Shown here: positions 1-12,830 of the stretch, piece after piece
How the letters are laid out: the number at the start of each line of letters is the position of its first letter
Numbering within the stretch: the first letter of the stretch is position 1
Assembly: GCA_004352715.1 (NCBI GenBank)
Contig: SCFE01000060.1
Coordinates: forward strand, 1,386,818-1,450,817
Length of the DNA: 64,000 nt
From: Hofstenia miamia
Taxonomy: Eukaryota; Xenacoelomorpha; Acoela
Reading direction: 5' to 3'
Translations under genes and position numbers: made by a program
The notes under the pieces: model-generated
What the model was told of the DNA's origin: nothing
Seen by the model: the letters and a program-made list of their open reading frames with translations, nothing else
Databases searched by the model: none

Positions 1-2340
1 TTTTCAACCTGTCTTTCTGTTTTTGGTTTATATGATAAATCCAAGCAACTGAAGCATACATAAGATGAGGTAGAACATAGGTTTTAAATGTGTATTTGCA
101 ATATCCTGTGTTTAGAAGTCTAGTGACATATGCCATTATGTAAGAGATGAAGTATATTTTCTTCAGCAATTGATACACATGCTTACTAAAGGAAAGTTTC
201 TCATTTATAGTTATCCCCTGATATTTACAACTTGGCATGTGGCTTGGTGGAAGGTTTTTGAGTGAAAATTCATGTTTAACTCCAAATTTTAAGAGTTTTA
301 GATTTGTTTCTAAAGACAATTTCTTTGGCTTTGTCTTGGTCATTTATGAGATTCAAATTAATGTGATCAAATTGATAATTTAAGTTGGCCAAGAATTGCT
401 GACCTTCATCTAAATGTCCCTGTGGATTCAATACCTTAACAGCAGCTATGAAAGTGTTATCATCTGAATATCATATTAAAAGTTGATGAACTGTTTTTGT
501 TGAGTTTTGTATAACTTGCTTCATATTTAAACTGATTTCATCAGTGAAATTTATAAACAAAAATGGAGAATGTGGGCCTCCCTGAGGAATAACAACCAAT
601 ATGTCCTTTTCATCAGAAAAACTACCATCTGATATTAAAACCTTCTGTTTCCAATCTGAAAGATAGGTGGAAGTGAGAACCCATCCATTTATCACCTGAT
701 GATAGGTTATCATCATATTCTGTTCAGTATGTTTGGTAATATAGTGTTGAAGGCTGAGCTGAAATCCAAAACAACTACCCTAACCACTGATGTATCATGG
801 TCATCCAGATGGGAAGTAATGCTATTTAGTAACACAGATATTGCATCAGTAGTAGATAAGCTATCCTGATATGCAAATTGATATCCATCTGAAGAGTTTT
901 GAAAAGTCTCTAGAGGTATGAATGAAATAAGTTTTTCAAAACAGTGATCCAGTATAGATGTAAGGCAAACTGGGAAAAAGTTCTTGTTAACCTTAGTCCC
1001 AATCTGTGGATTTTTGATAATAGATGCAACATTTGTCTTCTTCCAATGCATTCAGTGTACATACTTAGAGACAATATCATTAAAAATCACTGAGTAGATA
1101 TAGCTTAACTTATGGTTGCACATTTTGTAAAGCCACAGAGGCAGGTTATCTGTACCAATTGCCTTTTTTGAATTACAATGCAATGAAAGCATTTTTATCC
1201 TTCTCAAACATTGAGCTATTTCTAGCTTGTCTGTGCTCACTGCTCCTTCATTAAAACAATCAAAAAGCAAATTAAGATTATTTGCACTTTCATTGGAAAT
1301 AATTGCCTTTTCCTTTCTTTGTAGGTTAGTCAACTAAATTCCATAACTCTGAGGTACCTTTTACAATGTTCTTAAACCCTTGTTGTGAAGTTGATTGTTT
1401 CTTGTTTTCATAGCAGCATTTTTTCTCTATATCTCTCTCTAAGAAATGGGTTTTTTTCAATTTTCAAAGCATCACTGTGTATTTCAACTTTAGTAAGCAG
1501 GGTACATATATTTGAGTTAAATTTAAGATATTCTGCAACAACATTGATGAGTTCTTTGTTGTTCTCTAATTGTTATACAGATAGATCCCAATCTGTACTT
1601 TCTAAAACAGAACTTAGATGCTCAATGTGATCCCTTTCAGTAGTGCATTGGAGTCTCCATTTTCTTTTGGTTTTGTGGCTGTTAATGTTTTAAAACATGA
1701 AGTTTGATTAAGATTAACTTATGAAAGTGTGAAACACTATGAGTGCCCAGAGTAGGCCTATATTCAGTAGCTTCAACCTTGGAATCATTGGAAACATATA
1801 TGCAATCTAACTTGTTTCCCAATAGCAAAAATGTGCCAAAGTTGATGATGTTTATTAGATTGAGAACTTTAAGACATTTAATTCTATCAATGTATATATT
1901 TCCAACAATCATGAGAAATGCACATGGATTTGCTAGTAAAACAGACTTGATGGCCTTCTGTAACTCAATTTCTGATTGTGCCCTTTTCAATTGTGGCTTT
2001 ATGTAAACATTGTTGATGAAAATACATGAAATGCTATGTGTTAAAAATCTTGGTCTTACTGAAATTATCTGAAATTCCATGATTTAATCTAGAGAATAGA
2101 TGTGACTAATGTATAGCCCATTTTCTGCTAATGTATGCCATCAACCCTCCACAAGAATCATATCAACAATCTTGTTGAAACAAGTAGAAGTCATCAAGAT
2201 TGATCAATAAGTCTGTTGTGGGATCCTCCACAATTTTACTCTTCTGTAGAGTGACAAAAGAGAGGTTATTATGATATTCAATAAATTCCTGAAACTGAAA
2301 GAACTTTGATCTTATTCCATTTATATTATTACAGTATCCA
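1..2340 (-). pseudogene. Decayed non-LTR retrotransposon (endonuclease + reverse transcriptase)
   Basis: Read on the minus strand, broken frames follow the order of a non-LTR ORF2. The endonuclease start lies near 2340-2100. The endonuclease core at 2080-1682 has a liv-GN pattern in place of GDFN, and LDCIYVS. A linker spans 1680-1334. RT begins at 1333-1052 with a KAIGTDNLPLWLYK block. The next RT blocks are at 1051-713 (VVVLDFSSAFN) and 716-471 (IPQGGPHSPFLFINFTDE). The thumb/C-terminal part continues to position 1 and off the window. The domain order and these blocks are standard for CR1/Jockey-type elements. Each segment is in a different frame or stopped, and the polymerase loop is altered, so this copy is dead. 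The exact clade is not resolved. Confidence 0.8.
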
Positions 2341-2783
2341 TAGGAAATGGTAAATCACAAAGAATCAACTTTATCTAAGTTCATAGTGCTGTTCATATTT
2401 AGTAAGGATTTCTGTTTTTTGCTGTAACTTAGTCTATAAAGATCAACCATTTTCCCTTCATGGAAGAATTGAAGGTGTCTTATTATTAGTCTTCCTTTAC
2501 TTATGTTGTTGTTTGTTATCAAATCATGTCTCTTTTTCAGAAATTTCTACTCAGTTTCCCATCAGGGAATTTGGTCCTGGATTTTGCTCTACATCACCTG
2601 ACCAAATGATCTTCCATTGAGAGTATGAATCAAAAGTGATTACTATTAAAACCATATTAAAATTTGTGGATCTTCCAATGTGATAGATGAGACATCTATC
2701 ACCACTAGGCACATACTCCAGTAATCACCATTGCACTTAACTTACTACCTTTGCCAATGTTAGCATCAATTATCCATGGTATT
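2341..2783. other. No gene recognised
   Basis: AT-rich sequence upstream of the endonuclease start of the dead retroelement. It may hold that element's 5' region, but no ORF1 was recognised. Confidence 0.4.
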
Positions 2784-3906
2784 AGAGTGATGCTTAATAA
2801 CATAATGAAAATGCCAAAATTCATTATTGCTCAACAAGAAACCCATGCAAATTTTCAGTTGCAATAAATAGTTGTTTGAACACATGTTGTCCTAGTAGCA
2901 GCTGAATGTAAAGCAGGGAGGACCTAAAAATGTTCCTTTTGAGATACCACTATTAGTTTCAAAATGGAAGAATGACCCACCTGCATGGCTACCAATTGCT
3001 GTTTATTCATAAGAAATGATCTCACCAGTGTAACATCCTCTACCAGACATTATCACTGTTTATCCTATGCTAATTTATAACATTGGTTGTATATTTGCAG
3101 GTAGGGATTTCCTAACTTAACATTGCTTTAGCATTTACATAGTTCTGTTAACTTAACTTAATAAGGTTTAACTATTCACTATTCAGTTGATGAAGCCATG
3201 CAGCATCTCCTCCAATGATTGGTAGTGGGCATCTGCCTGAAGCTGATCTCCACATCCAGTTTCACTTGTTCACCAAGGATCCACTTGCTTGAGTTCCACC
3301 TCTCAGCTATTCAATGTAGCTTATGTGTACCCTATCCTAGGTCANAGAGTGATGCTTAATAACATAATGAAAATGCCAAAATTCATTATTGCTCAACAAG
3401 AAACCCATGCAAATTTTCAGTTGCAATAAATAGTTGTTTGAACACATGTTGTCCTAGTAGCAGCTGAATGTAAAGCAGGGAGGACCTAAAAATGTTCCTT
3501 TTGAGATACCACTATTAGTTTCAAAATGGAAGAATGACCCACCTGCATGGCTACCAATTGCTGTTTATTCATAAGAAATGATCTCACCAGTGTAACATCC
3601 TCTACCAGACATTATCACTGTTTATCCTATGCTAATTTATAACATTGGTTGTATATTTGCAGGTAGGGATTTCCTAACTTAACATTGCTTTAGCATTTAC
3701 ATAGTTCTGTTAACTTAACTTAATAAGGTTTAACTATTCACTATTCAGTTGATGAAGCCATGCAGCATCTCCTCCAATGATTGGTAGTGGGCATCTGCCT
3801 GAAGCTGATCTCCACATCCAGTTTCACTTGTTCACCAAGGATCCACTTGCTTGAGTTCCACCTCTCAGCTATTCAATGTAGCTTATGTGTACCCTATCCT
3901 AGGTCA
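2784..3906. repeat. 561-base direct duplication across a single N
   Basis: Bases 2784-3344 recur as 3346-3906 with no difference seen by eye, and the copies are separated by one N at 3345. A perfect tandem copy exactly at a contig join is the signature of two overlapping contig ends placed side by side, so this is more likely an assembly artefact than a biological tandem repeat. No gene was recognised inside the unit. Confidence 0.9.
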
Positions 3907-4630
3907 TTGTATACTCAAGACAAGACACAACTCAACTTAGTCTCCTTTTCTGAAAGTGTTTCATGTTAATGCAACCTGACTTGTTACTAGCTGTGTTATT
4001 AATATTAAATGTAGTCATTACCAAAATATATTGGCTATAATAACTAGTTTAATATTTGGCAGCCTCCTAACTTACATTTAATAGTTACTACATGCATGGT
4101 CTCATTATCAGTCACATTATAGTTAATAATTTGGATTTAAAATAGTATAGATATAATTCCTAGGTTTTGGCTCTCCAACCATATTTCAAATTTGTTATTT
4201 TTTAATACATGTAGTAAATGATTGGTAGTCTACTAAACAAGAATAAAACCCCTATACCTAACTTAGGTGCACTTTTGTGATCTAGCACAAAAACCCTAGA
4301 ATCTCATAATGGATTCAAAATACAACTAAACACAACTTGTTTAGGTTGACAGCATAATGTATTTCTTTATCAATTGCTTACACTGATTCTAATCTAATAG
4401 TATTTCAGAGAAAGTACCTGTTGATTTCAAATTTAAATCTTTCTTCTGCCAATATGGCAGCTAAAAATAATGGAAGTGACTTTGCCCCCTTTGTTTTGAC
4501 AAAAGTATGATTATTGACAAGTACTAATCTCTCATTAATGACACTTGTTCTCACTTGGTTGCATTATACAAATTAATCTAAACTGATCATACATTTTTAC
4601 AATGTTTTATAATAATAATTGTTTTTGACC
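3907..4630. other. No gene recognised
   Basis: AT-rich sequence between the duplicated block and the next retroelement. No coding pattern was seen. Confidence 0.4.
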
Positions 4631-6966
4631 TTATTCTTCTTTTTAATCAACATTAGCAGCTTAGATAATTTGGATGATGCTACACCAGATGTATAAGGAA
4701 TTAGTTGTGAAATAAAAAGACAGTGAGGCACTCTATCAAATGCCTTACTAAGATCAAATGAGAATATTCAAACATAATCACACTAATTTTTTTCAAATTT
4801 CTTGCAGATTTCACAAAGATGGAGTAAAGCATAGCCTGTTGATGATGTCTTATGAAATCTGAATTGATTTTTTTCTAATATATTTGTTATAGTTTTCACT
4901 AATCCAGTTTTTGAGCAAAAATCTTTTAAACATTCTAGATAATATGAAAATAATAGAAATTGGTCTCAGTTGATCTAAAGATGTAACATTTGAGATTTTG
5001 GAAGTGGAGAAATGACAGAGAGCTTAAACACTCTTGGATAAATACATGTTGCTATACACACATAAAAGAAATAGTTGAAATGTCAGCAAAATGTTCATTT
5101 ATATCATCACAGGAAAAAGTGATATTAGTTGCATTTGATTTACTTTGATTTGACAAGTCTTTAATTCAATTCCACCACTTGGAAGAGATATTGTATTTCT
5201 GCATCAAAATGGCATTGTTTTCAAAGTAAATGTTGCTTTTTCCTGATGAGGCATTTAAGAAGTCAACTTATGTAAACAGGGTCCTTGTCTGAGTGTTTAG
5301 GTTTTTTCTAAGTACAGCTCATGTTGAGATGCTGTTCAAGGGTTTCAAGTAGTTACTGTATGGCTTGGTTTGGGTCAGTAATAGTGTAGATTTCAATAAA
5401 TGTGAAAAAATCCTTTGTAAGGTTCAGACTAGTTTTACAGTGTCAATGTTGGTATCTAAACACACAAATCATCTTATCATGTCAATCTTCTATTTTTGAT
5501 CAGCAACAAGTGCAAAGAGATCATTTCCAAATTAAGTTTTGTTGAGAAGCAGTTTTCAAAGCAAGTCTTTTGAGAAATGGAAATATTGGCCAATTGTGAA
5601 TTAGAATGAGTCTTTCCATTATAGACAAACTTGAATCCAAAGTTCCATTTAGAGATCTTTTACAAAAAATTTTTAAAATTGCCACCTATGATAAACATTG
5701 CATGTGGAAAACAATGTAAGAAGCATTGAGTAATGGTAACAATGTGGGCACAGTAGTTTGCTTTTCTATTAATTCCTGGAGGATAATATATTATTGTGAA
5801 AATAAAAACATGTGATAATTTAACTGCAAACCAAAAAACTTTTATTTTTTTCATGATCAAGTGAATAAAGCTGGCTAACATTTAATGTAGAACAATAGTA
5901 TGTGCATACTCCAATTTCAGTTGTTTTTGTAGAATTTGTGGTAGTGTGGTCATGCCTAAGGATATTATATCCAGAAATAGAAACAAAAGAGTCACAAATA
6001 TCTGATTTCAACCAAGATTCAGTAACACATCAGATATAAATGGGATGATATGAAAGAACAGATTCTAGAAAAATGGTTGCATTATTCTTTTTAATTTATG
6101 AACATGAACTTTAGAGTTTGAAATTGAGATTGGCTTCCTAGTCAAGACAGATTTACCCATTCATTTTCTTTTTTTATTGAAGTTTAAGATTTCTAATTCT
6201 CAGTAATCCTTTTAAAATTCCAGAGTTAATGAGGTCTTTTCTCTGTTTTAGAATGTGTTGTTCAGTTAGGATCTAATCTGATAATAAAAAGACTTTTTCT
6301 TTGAAATCACAGTTTTGCAAGTGATGTCATGATTAACCTCCTGTTCCATATAGTTTCAATGGTTACTAGCAAAGTTCTTGAACATTTAGAATAATTTTAA
6401 AGTTTTCCCAGTCTTTTAATTTCAATTATTTCACATTTTACTTGAATATGATCCAACATTTCCTTTACAGCATTTTTATCAGACTGTAATTGTAGTAAAG
6501 CAGTACCCTCTGATTCTGGAATACCCTCAATTCTAATTACATTTGAGTTTGCTGATCAGGTTGCTTATTTAGATCTTGAAGCTTAGCCTCTATTTGTGGG
6601 AATGATTCTTTTATGTTCTTGATGAGTGTTGGTATTTCTTTTATCAGAATGCTAATCTTTTTATCTAAAGCATTGTTATTTTTAACAAGATTGACATGCA
6701 GCTCATCAAAGGATTTCATCTTACTCAAAATATCAGAGATGCACCCAATAGTTCTTGTGAATTTTATTTTATTGCCATTGTCTATACACCTTCAAAAATA
6801 AGAGAATAATATAATTTCTATATTGCTGAATACTTTGAATCCATTCTTGTGAAAATCCAGTGCATTTCCTATTCAAATGCATATTTGAGTGACAATAATC
6901 ACAGTTAAATAGTTTTTCCTTAATAATTGTGTTTAAAGAGCAAGTATCACAAATATTATAAGTCAT
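4630..6966 (-). pseudogene. Decayed CR1-like retrotransposon with PHD-like ORF1
   Basis: Minus-strand pieces run in the order ORF1, endonuclease, RT. At 6966-6769 a PHD-like cysteine/histidine finger (CDTC, CDYC, H, C) is followed at 6728-6537 by a Lys/Leu-rich coiled-coil segment. This ORF1 plan is known for CR1-type elements. The endonuclease start (KSDICDSFVSISGYN) lies at 6011-5820, and its middle (IIYYPPG, FIIGGNF for GDFN) at about 5810-5660. RT follows at about 5050-4680 with KLSVISPLPKS, NQFRF and FDLSKAFDRVPH. Stops and frame changes occur throughout. It is a dead but nearly full-order copy; the 3' end is only approximate. Confidence 0.72.
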
Positions 6967-7165
6967 TAAGCTAATTAAACTCTATAATAAACAGAATAGA
7001 ATTTTTATTAGTCTCTGGTTCTTGGATGGTAACCTAAAGTTTCTTCAGTTGCACCAACCTGCTCAAATAGTTGAAATTAAAATGAGTTATCACTTTTAAA
7101 TAAGTTTTGAAATAAATGGAACAATAAAAAAACTATAAAAATATAATGTAAAATTAAGCAAACTG

Positions 7166-7200
<35 letters not shown>

Positions 7201-7523
7201 CTAATTAATCTAATGATAAAATCATCAACAAAATTTGATTGTCCAGTGCATCATTCATGTACCAAAAACAACAAAGTGTAATGCTTGATAAGATCTTCAA
7301 CACAAAGTTGAGTAGCTTCAGAAATAGATTTGTTGTTTAGTTACACTCATGCTTTGCTTAGCTTGCTATTCTTATTGTCTCAGCAACTTTAATAAGTGAG
7401 TTTTTGCACAAATGGTATACATTAAGTAAGAGACAATAAATGCTGTTGAATTGTTTTATTCACTCTTAAGCCATTGTTTTGTAATGGGTTGTAAGTTAGT
7501 TTCATTTTGAATCTACAATCTTC
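6967..7523. other. AT-rich spacer with TA microsatellite
   Basis: An uninterrupted (TA)n run lies at about 7168-7197. Otherwise nothing is recognised. Confidence 0.6.
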
Positions 7524-8130
7524 CTATAAGTGATATTTAGATTGGCTGCAATTAGAAATTTCATAAATGAAATTCCACCTACTCTTTAGGTTCAGTAGGT
7601 TTCTGAATTCTTGTTTAAATGTGTAAATTTGAATAAAACATATGGCATCATATTCCTTTAGTATCAGTAAGCCAACTCTTATTATATTATTTGTTCTGTG
7701 AGTACCATTAATAGTCATGATATTCTTTTTGAGACAGTATTTTTAGGGTAAGCACCAAGTATTAAATTATAATTTCCTTCATATCATAGGGACTTACTGC
7801 AAGATATAAATCACAATGTTGCACTTAAAGGTCTTTTTTCAGATAATAAATATTTTCAGGAATTTCTTCTTAAAGGTAATTTTGAAGTTATTTTAGATTT
7901 ATGAAATTTAACTGATGTGGCACAGTGATCAGAGAATGGAAATTAAAATTCTGAGGAATCATATTCAAAATTCTCAAAATTCTCTGGAAACATGACATAA
8001 TCAAATATACCAGAGATATGGGAGCTAATTCTTTTCAGAATTTCTGCATTGGCAGTTTATTAGGATAATAATATCTTTTTTTAGTAAACATTGGCGCCCA
8101 AAAAATATATGAGATATTACTCTCAGTAAG
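7524..8130 (-). pseudogene. Two abutting endonuclease fragments of non-LTR elements
   Basis: On the minus strand the segment near 8080-7880 reads like the end of an endonuclease, with SISGIFDYVMFP followed by FPFSDHCATSVKF (the SDH motif). Directly downstream, 7718-7524 reads like the beginning of an L1-type endonuclease: MTINGTHRTNNIIRVG, then LLILKEYDAICFIQ, which resembles the LNINGL...CIQET block. An endonuclease end followed by an endonuclease start implies two different decayed elements. Both are short and no RT was seen. Confidence 0.45.
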
Positions 8131-11100
8131 TTTTTAGCATGAAAAGACTTTGGTAGTTAGCTTGTGTAGCTATTGTGAGGTGATTTGATAGGATCATTGG
8201 ACATAACATTTTACACATTAGAATTATGGTGCACATAAAAACACAGCCTCAACAATGTTACAGCAGGCCTGAAACCAACTGTTGAAATGAAAAAGGATTT
8301 ATTTCTAAGAAATGATCTATTTAAGCAAAGTTATACAGATGACATGAATCATTACATTTTTTGGATTAGTAATGTAAGTATTACTATTCATTCTCAGAAA
8401 CATAAAAATGCAATACAACAGGATTAATTTAATTTAATCATGTTATTTATGATTGTCTTTATTGTTATTACGTTATTGTCATTTCTATTTGCATCATAAA
8501 GATTACATGTCTCATTGATCAATGTTTTAACCAAAATAGGAACAATCAAACCAAGTTTTCCATCAAGTGGCAATAGAATTAAGTTTTTACTGATAACTGC
8601 ACATACTTATGCATACCAATGAAACTTTTAAAGTTAGTAATGAAGGTCAGATCAAAAATTTGGAAAATTTTTTCAAATAATAACATATGATATATAAAAC
8701 AAGAATTTGATCATCTAGTGCATCTTTGCTATATTACCAAAAGATGAAAATTGGTCCTGGTCACAATCACAATTATGCATTACTAAGAGAGAGTGGATTG
8801 GAACTAAAAATCATATTTTCTGTGGATTTATAATCATTCAAAACAAATAAATAACTGACTTTCACAGGTAGTGTGTACCCAGTTATTTGAAAAGTCATTA
8901 TAACCTAAATGACATGTTTTAAGCATTTTATGAAATTTGAATAATGAATTGAGATATTGAAAGCATATTTAAGTTTATCAAATATACTATCCCAATTACA
9001 AACATTGAACCAAATTCTTTATCCCCATTTCAAGGCAAATTTCACAGGACATTATATTAGGAATTAATATTCAAAATCATGTATAGCATTAACTCTTCTC
9101 AATCATGAAAATGTTTGTTTAGTAATTAAACACTTTATATTAAATAATTCTTACTTAAGGTTAATTTTCCATATTGCCCTCCTTTTTAACATTATTTATG
9201 AAAGAAGATGAATTTAGAAATAGGCTACTCTAATTTCAGTTCTCAGGAGGTTATACCACTGAGCACAATCTCAATCTAAATTTAATAATTGCCATACTTT
9301 ACTGTGAATTTTCAATAATATTGCAAACTTATATACAGAAATAAGGCATTTTTTATGTATTTAGCATTTTTTATTCAATAATACTTTCTCCTTAAATTAT
9401 ATAAATTAGTTCTTACCATTTTGAATTTTGAAATGTTGAAATAAATTTTCATTTTGATTAATTTATGTATAAATTTAAAATATAAATGCATTATTTATTT
9501 AGCATGTTTCAACATGCCACTGCTATTATCAAAAAGTTTTACACTATAAAATTCACAAAATAGTGATCAATCTATTAATTTTTTCATGATAACTTTGTTA
9601 GATTAATTTATATTTATATTCAGCTTTTTTGTTTAAGCTTGGTTTTATTTATGTATATATATATGTATATATATACATATATGAACATTGTTGTTTGAAC
9701 AAACACAAGCACAATAAAGGGAAGAACAATATTTTTAGGGTACTGTGAAGCATATTCAATACAAATATTTGTTAAAAATTTAAATGAATGTCTTGTTTAT
9801 AAATGATAACAGTAAACCGAAAAATCTAACAAATTTAACAAAAATTTTAAAATTACAAGCAATTTTGAAATAGTACTTTCTAAAATTGTAAGAATCTTTT
9901 CTGCACAAGTGTAACCTTTTTATATAATATTCTATTTCAAGGTGTCCAACTATTCATGAATAAATTATTTTGAAAATTTGCTTACCAGGGATATTATCAT
10001 TATTCACAAACCTAAAGTTTGGAAAAATCTTTTCACAATTTCTTTCTTTATATTAAAGGGACTTAGTAATCAAAATAATGAATTGAGTTTACAAAATCCA
10101 TTTCACCAATATTGGTCACAACCATATGCTATAAAATCCTAACATAATATGTGAATATGAAGGAATGGATTTGAATTTATTGTTGAATTAAAAATCATAT
10201 GAGAATTTTCAAATTGCATGCAATATTTATAGCTACTGTAAACATTGCAATTCTTGAAAGACAAGTAATTGATCCAAAACAATAAATATTTGTGCTCTTT
10301 TATGAACATAGTTTTAAGAAAACAACTCATGAATGATTTATAAGAAAATGTTTTTAAAAAAATTCCCAAGCATATGCTTAAACAATATTTTCTCAATCTT
10401 AGACTGAATAAGTCTGGGACAAATACTGCCTTTAATATTATCAGGGGTTAAAATTCAAACTACCTTCATTATTAAGGGGGATTTTTCATTTATCAAATAT
10501 TTGCTCTGATTGAGGGAGATTAATCCCCGTATGCTTGCCCATATAAAAATTTAAGCTTTAACTCTGATTTCTCATGTTGATTTCTGATCACTCAGGTTGA
10601 TTTCAAGTATTTACAATTCTGAATTTTAAATCTTTTTTAGATTTTTTGTGAAATATACAGTAATTGATTTATTACAATATTTTAAGGTGGATTCCAAATT
10701 GTTTGAACTTGAAATTAATGATTTCTTTCTCAAGTTTTCTATGAAAGAGGTCCTAAAATTTTAGTGCTTGAAATTGAAGCCCTTGCTTTTGAAATCTGTT
10801 TATTAACTGATGGCTCAAAAAATTTTTGACCAAATTTCGTATTGGGCAAAATATCTTTAGGTCGAACAACTGATGTGTCAAAATTTTTGAACACGTCAAT
10901 CTATAATTTATTTTGAAATCGTAGGATTATTTAAAATGTGCTAACACAGTAATCATTTTCTCCTTTTCATTTATTTTTTGAAGTACATAATGGTTGATAA
11001 TTTGCAAAATACCCAAGAATAATATAATAACTAATACTAATCAGGGTAAAAATATTTAAGAATAAAATATTGTTTAATGCTTATGGTAACGATATTTTGT

Positions 11101-11429
11101 AATTTTTGTTATAAATAATTATTTTCTATGTTTTTCTAATTTTATAAGTTATTGTGCTTAATTATATACTCTGTACTGGCGAAGGTATTTAATAGGATGC
11201 CCGCGGACAAAATACACACTAATATAGGGTAAAGAAACAATGAAAATTGCAACATCCTACGTAAAATGCTTAAAAAATATTAGATTTAGACCGATAACTT
11301 TGCATAGTTAACCAAATTCGTAGTACGTGGTAACACGAGATAGCACGTGGTGTACATATTTAAGGCTAATAGCACAGCAAACTTGGAATTTTTAAAAAAT
11401 TATTGTCCATTATTAAAAAATTACAAGTT
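8131..11429. other. AT-rich region without a recognisable gene
   Basis: More than 3 kb of strongly AT-rich sequence with short random ORFs only. A TA/TG-type simple repeat lies at about 9650-9682. Nothing in either strand resembled a conserved protein or a structured RNA. Confidence 0.5.
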
Positions 11430-11731
11430 ATAAATGCACACAGGAAGTAGAACGAGAGCGGGAGGGTGGGGAAATTGAGAAAAGCGTCTTCGTATGGCAA
11501 GGAAGACATCCATTTGAAAGCATGCTTCGGAAGCTTTCTATAGAGTGGAACAAGGAACTAGGAGGTCACCAACAGGGAGAAGCATAAAGTATGGCGCGAG
11601 GAATTTACTTGAACAGAGAGAGTTTCATAGGAGCCGTGCAATTGAAGGGAATATTGCTTAAGAAGGCAAAGAGTGAGGAATTAGCTTTGCGGAGGCCCAA
11701 TGGCACAAGTCCAGACCAATTTATGTTTGCA
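11430..11731 (+). other. Unidentified coding-like island
   Basis: This stretch is visibly richer in G and purines than its surroundings and stays in one frame apart from a single TAA at 11585-11587. Before the stop it reads as a Glu/Arg/Gly-rich segment (FVWQGRHPFESMLRKL). After it an ATG at 11591 opens 47 codons (MARGIYLNRESFIGAVQLKG...), ending at a good splice-donor match GTAAGC at 11732. It could be a host exon, an RNA gene or an old transposon ORF. The product is not recognised and no partner exon was found. Confidence 0.25.
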
Positions 11732-12510
11732 GTAAGCTGAGTATGAAGAAGACAGATCAGAAGAAAAAGATACAGAAAAGAAAATACCACATGTCCTTCT
11801 TACTTAAAATTTTTAAGTAAATTAGTACCTTTATACTTTGCAACCGCTTTGCGTTTTCAGAAAATTTGTTTTCCCGATTTGTATTTATTTCCACATTTTG
11901 TTTACCGATTAGTAAAACCAGTTTATGGTTAACGTGGTTATTACTGAAAGTTCCAATAAATTTACTCAAAGTGTTGTGAATTATGCAAAGCTCACTGGGA
12001 CTCCAACGTCCGCCTTTACAATTGAACATAAGTAAATTTTTTTTTACCATAAATGTTTCATCTTATATACAAATTATTATCAACATATTTACAAAAACCT
12101 GAAACACTAGACTGACCGTACTAACAACCAGTAACGAATAACCCTATCGGTCTTTTTAATCGGTTTATGTGTTTTATTGTATGTTTTAACCCCTAATAGT
12201 GTTTATTTCTTATTACGGGCTCCTCGTGGTACTATTCTGCACATTCGCCCTGCGTACTATTGCATGTCACCGCATGCTACGAATTTGGTTAATTATGACA
12301 TGTTATCATTCTATATTGATTATATTATATCTTCTTATGTATTGTATTGCATTTCCCAATGTTTATTGCCCTATATTTTTAAGGGCACAAAATAGAGTGT
12401 TTAGCCTGCCGCATTTATATCTGCACTGCAAGTGAGTGCTGGAAATTCAAATGGAGCCACTCTTTTTTTGGATTCGAGAATTGCATTGTTTTAAACCTTA
12501 ATAATTCAAT
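11732..12510. other. No gene recognised
   Basis: Only short ORFs on either strand, without conserved patterns. The segment ends at the TA repeat that borders the first assembly gap. Confidence 0.4.
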
Positions 12511-12795
12511 CATATATATATATATATATATATATANNNNNNNNNNNNNNNNNNNNNNNNNNNNNNNNNNNNNNNNNNNNNNNNNNNNNNNNNNNNNNNN
12601 NNNNNNNNNNNNNNNNNNNNNNNNNNNNNNNNNNNNNNNNNNNNNNNNNNNNNNNNNNNNNNNNNNNNNNNNNNNNNNNNNNNNNNNNNNNNNNNNNNNN
12701 NNNNNNNNNNNNNNNNNNNNNNNNNNNNNNNNNNNNNNNNNNNNNNNNNNNNNNNNNNNNNNNNNNNNNNNNNNNNNNNNNNNNNNNNNNNNNNN

Positions 12796-12827
<32 letters not shown>
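12511..12827. repeat. TA microsatellite split by an assembly gap
   Basis: TA dinucleotides occur at about 12512-12536 and about 12798-12827, flanking 259 N (12537-12795). The gap is most simply an unresolved part of the same microsatellite. Apparent ORFs crossing it are meaningless. Confidence 0.9.
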
Positions 12828-12830
<3 letters not shown>

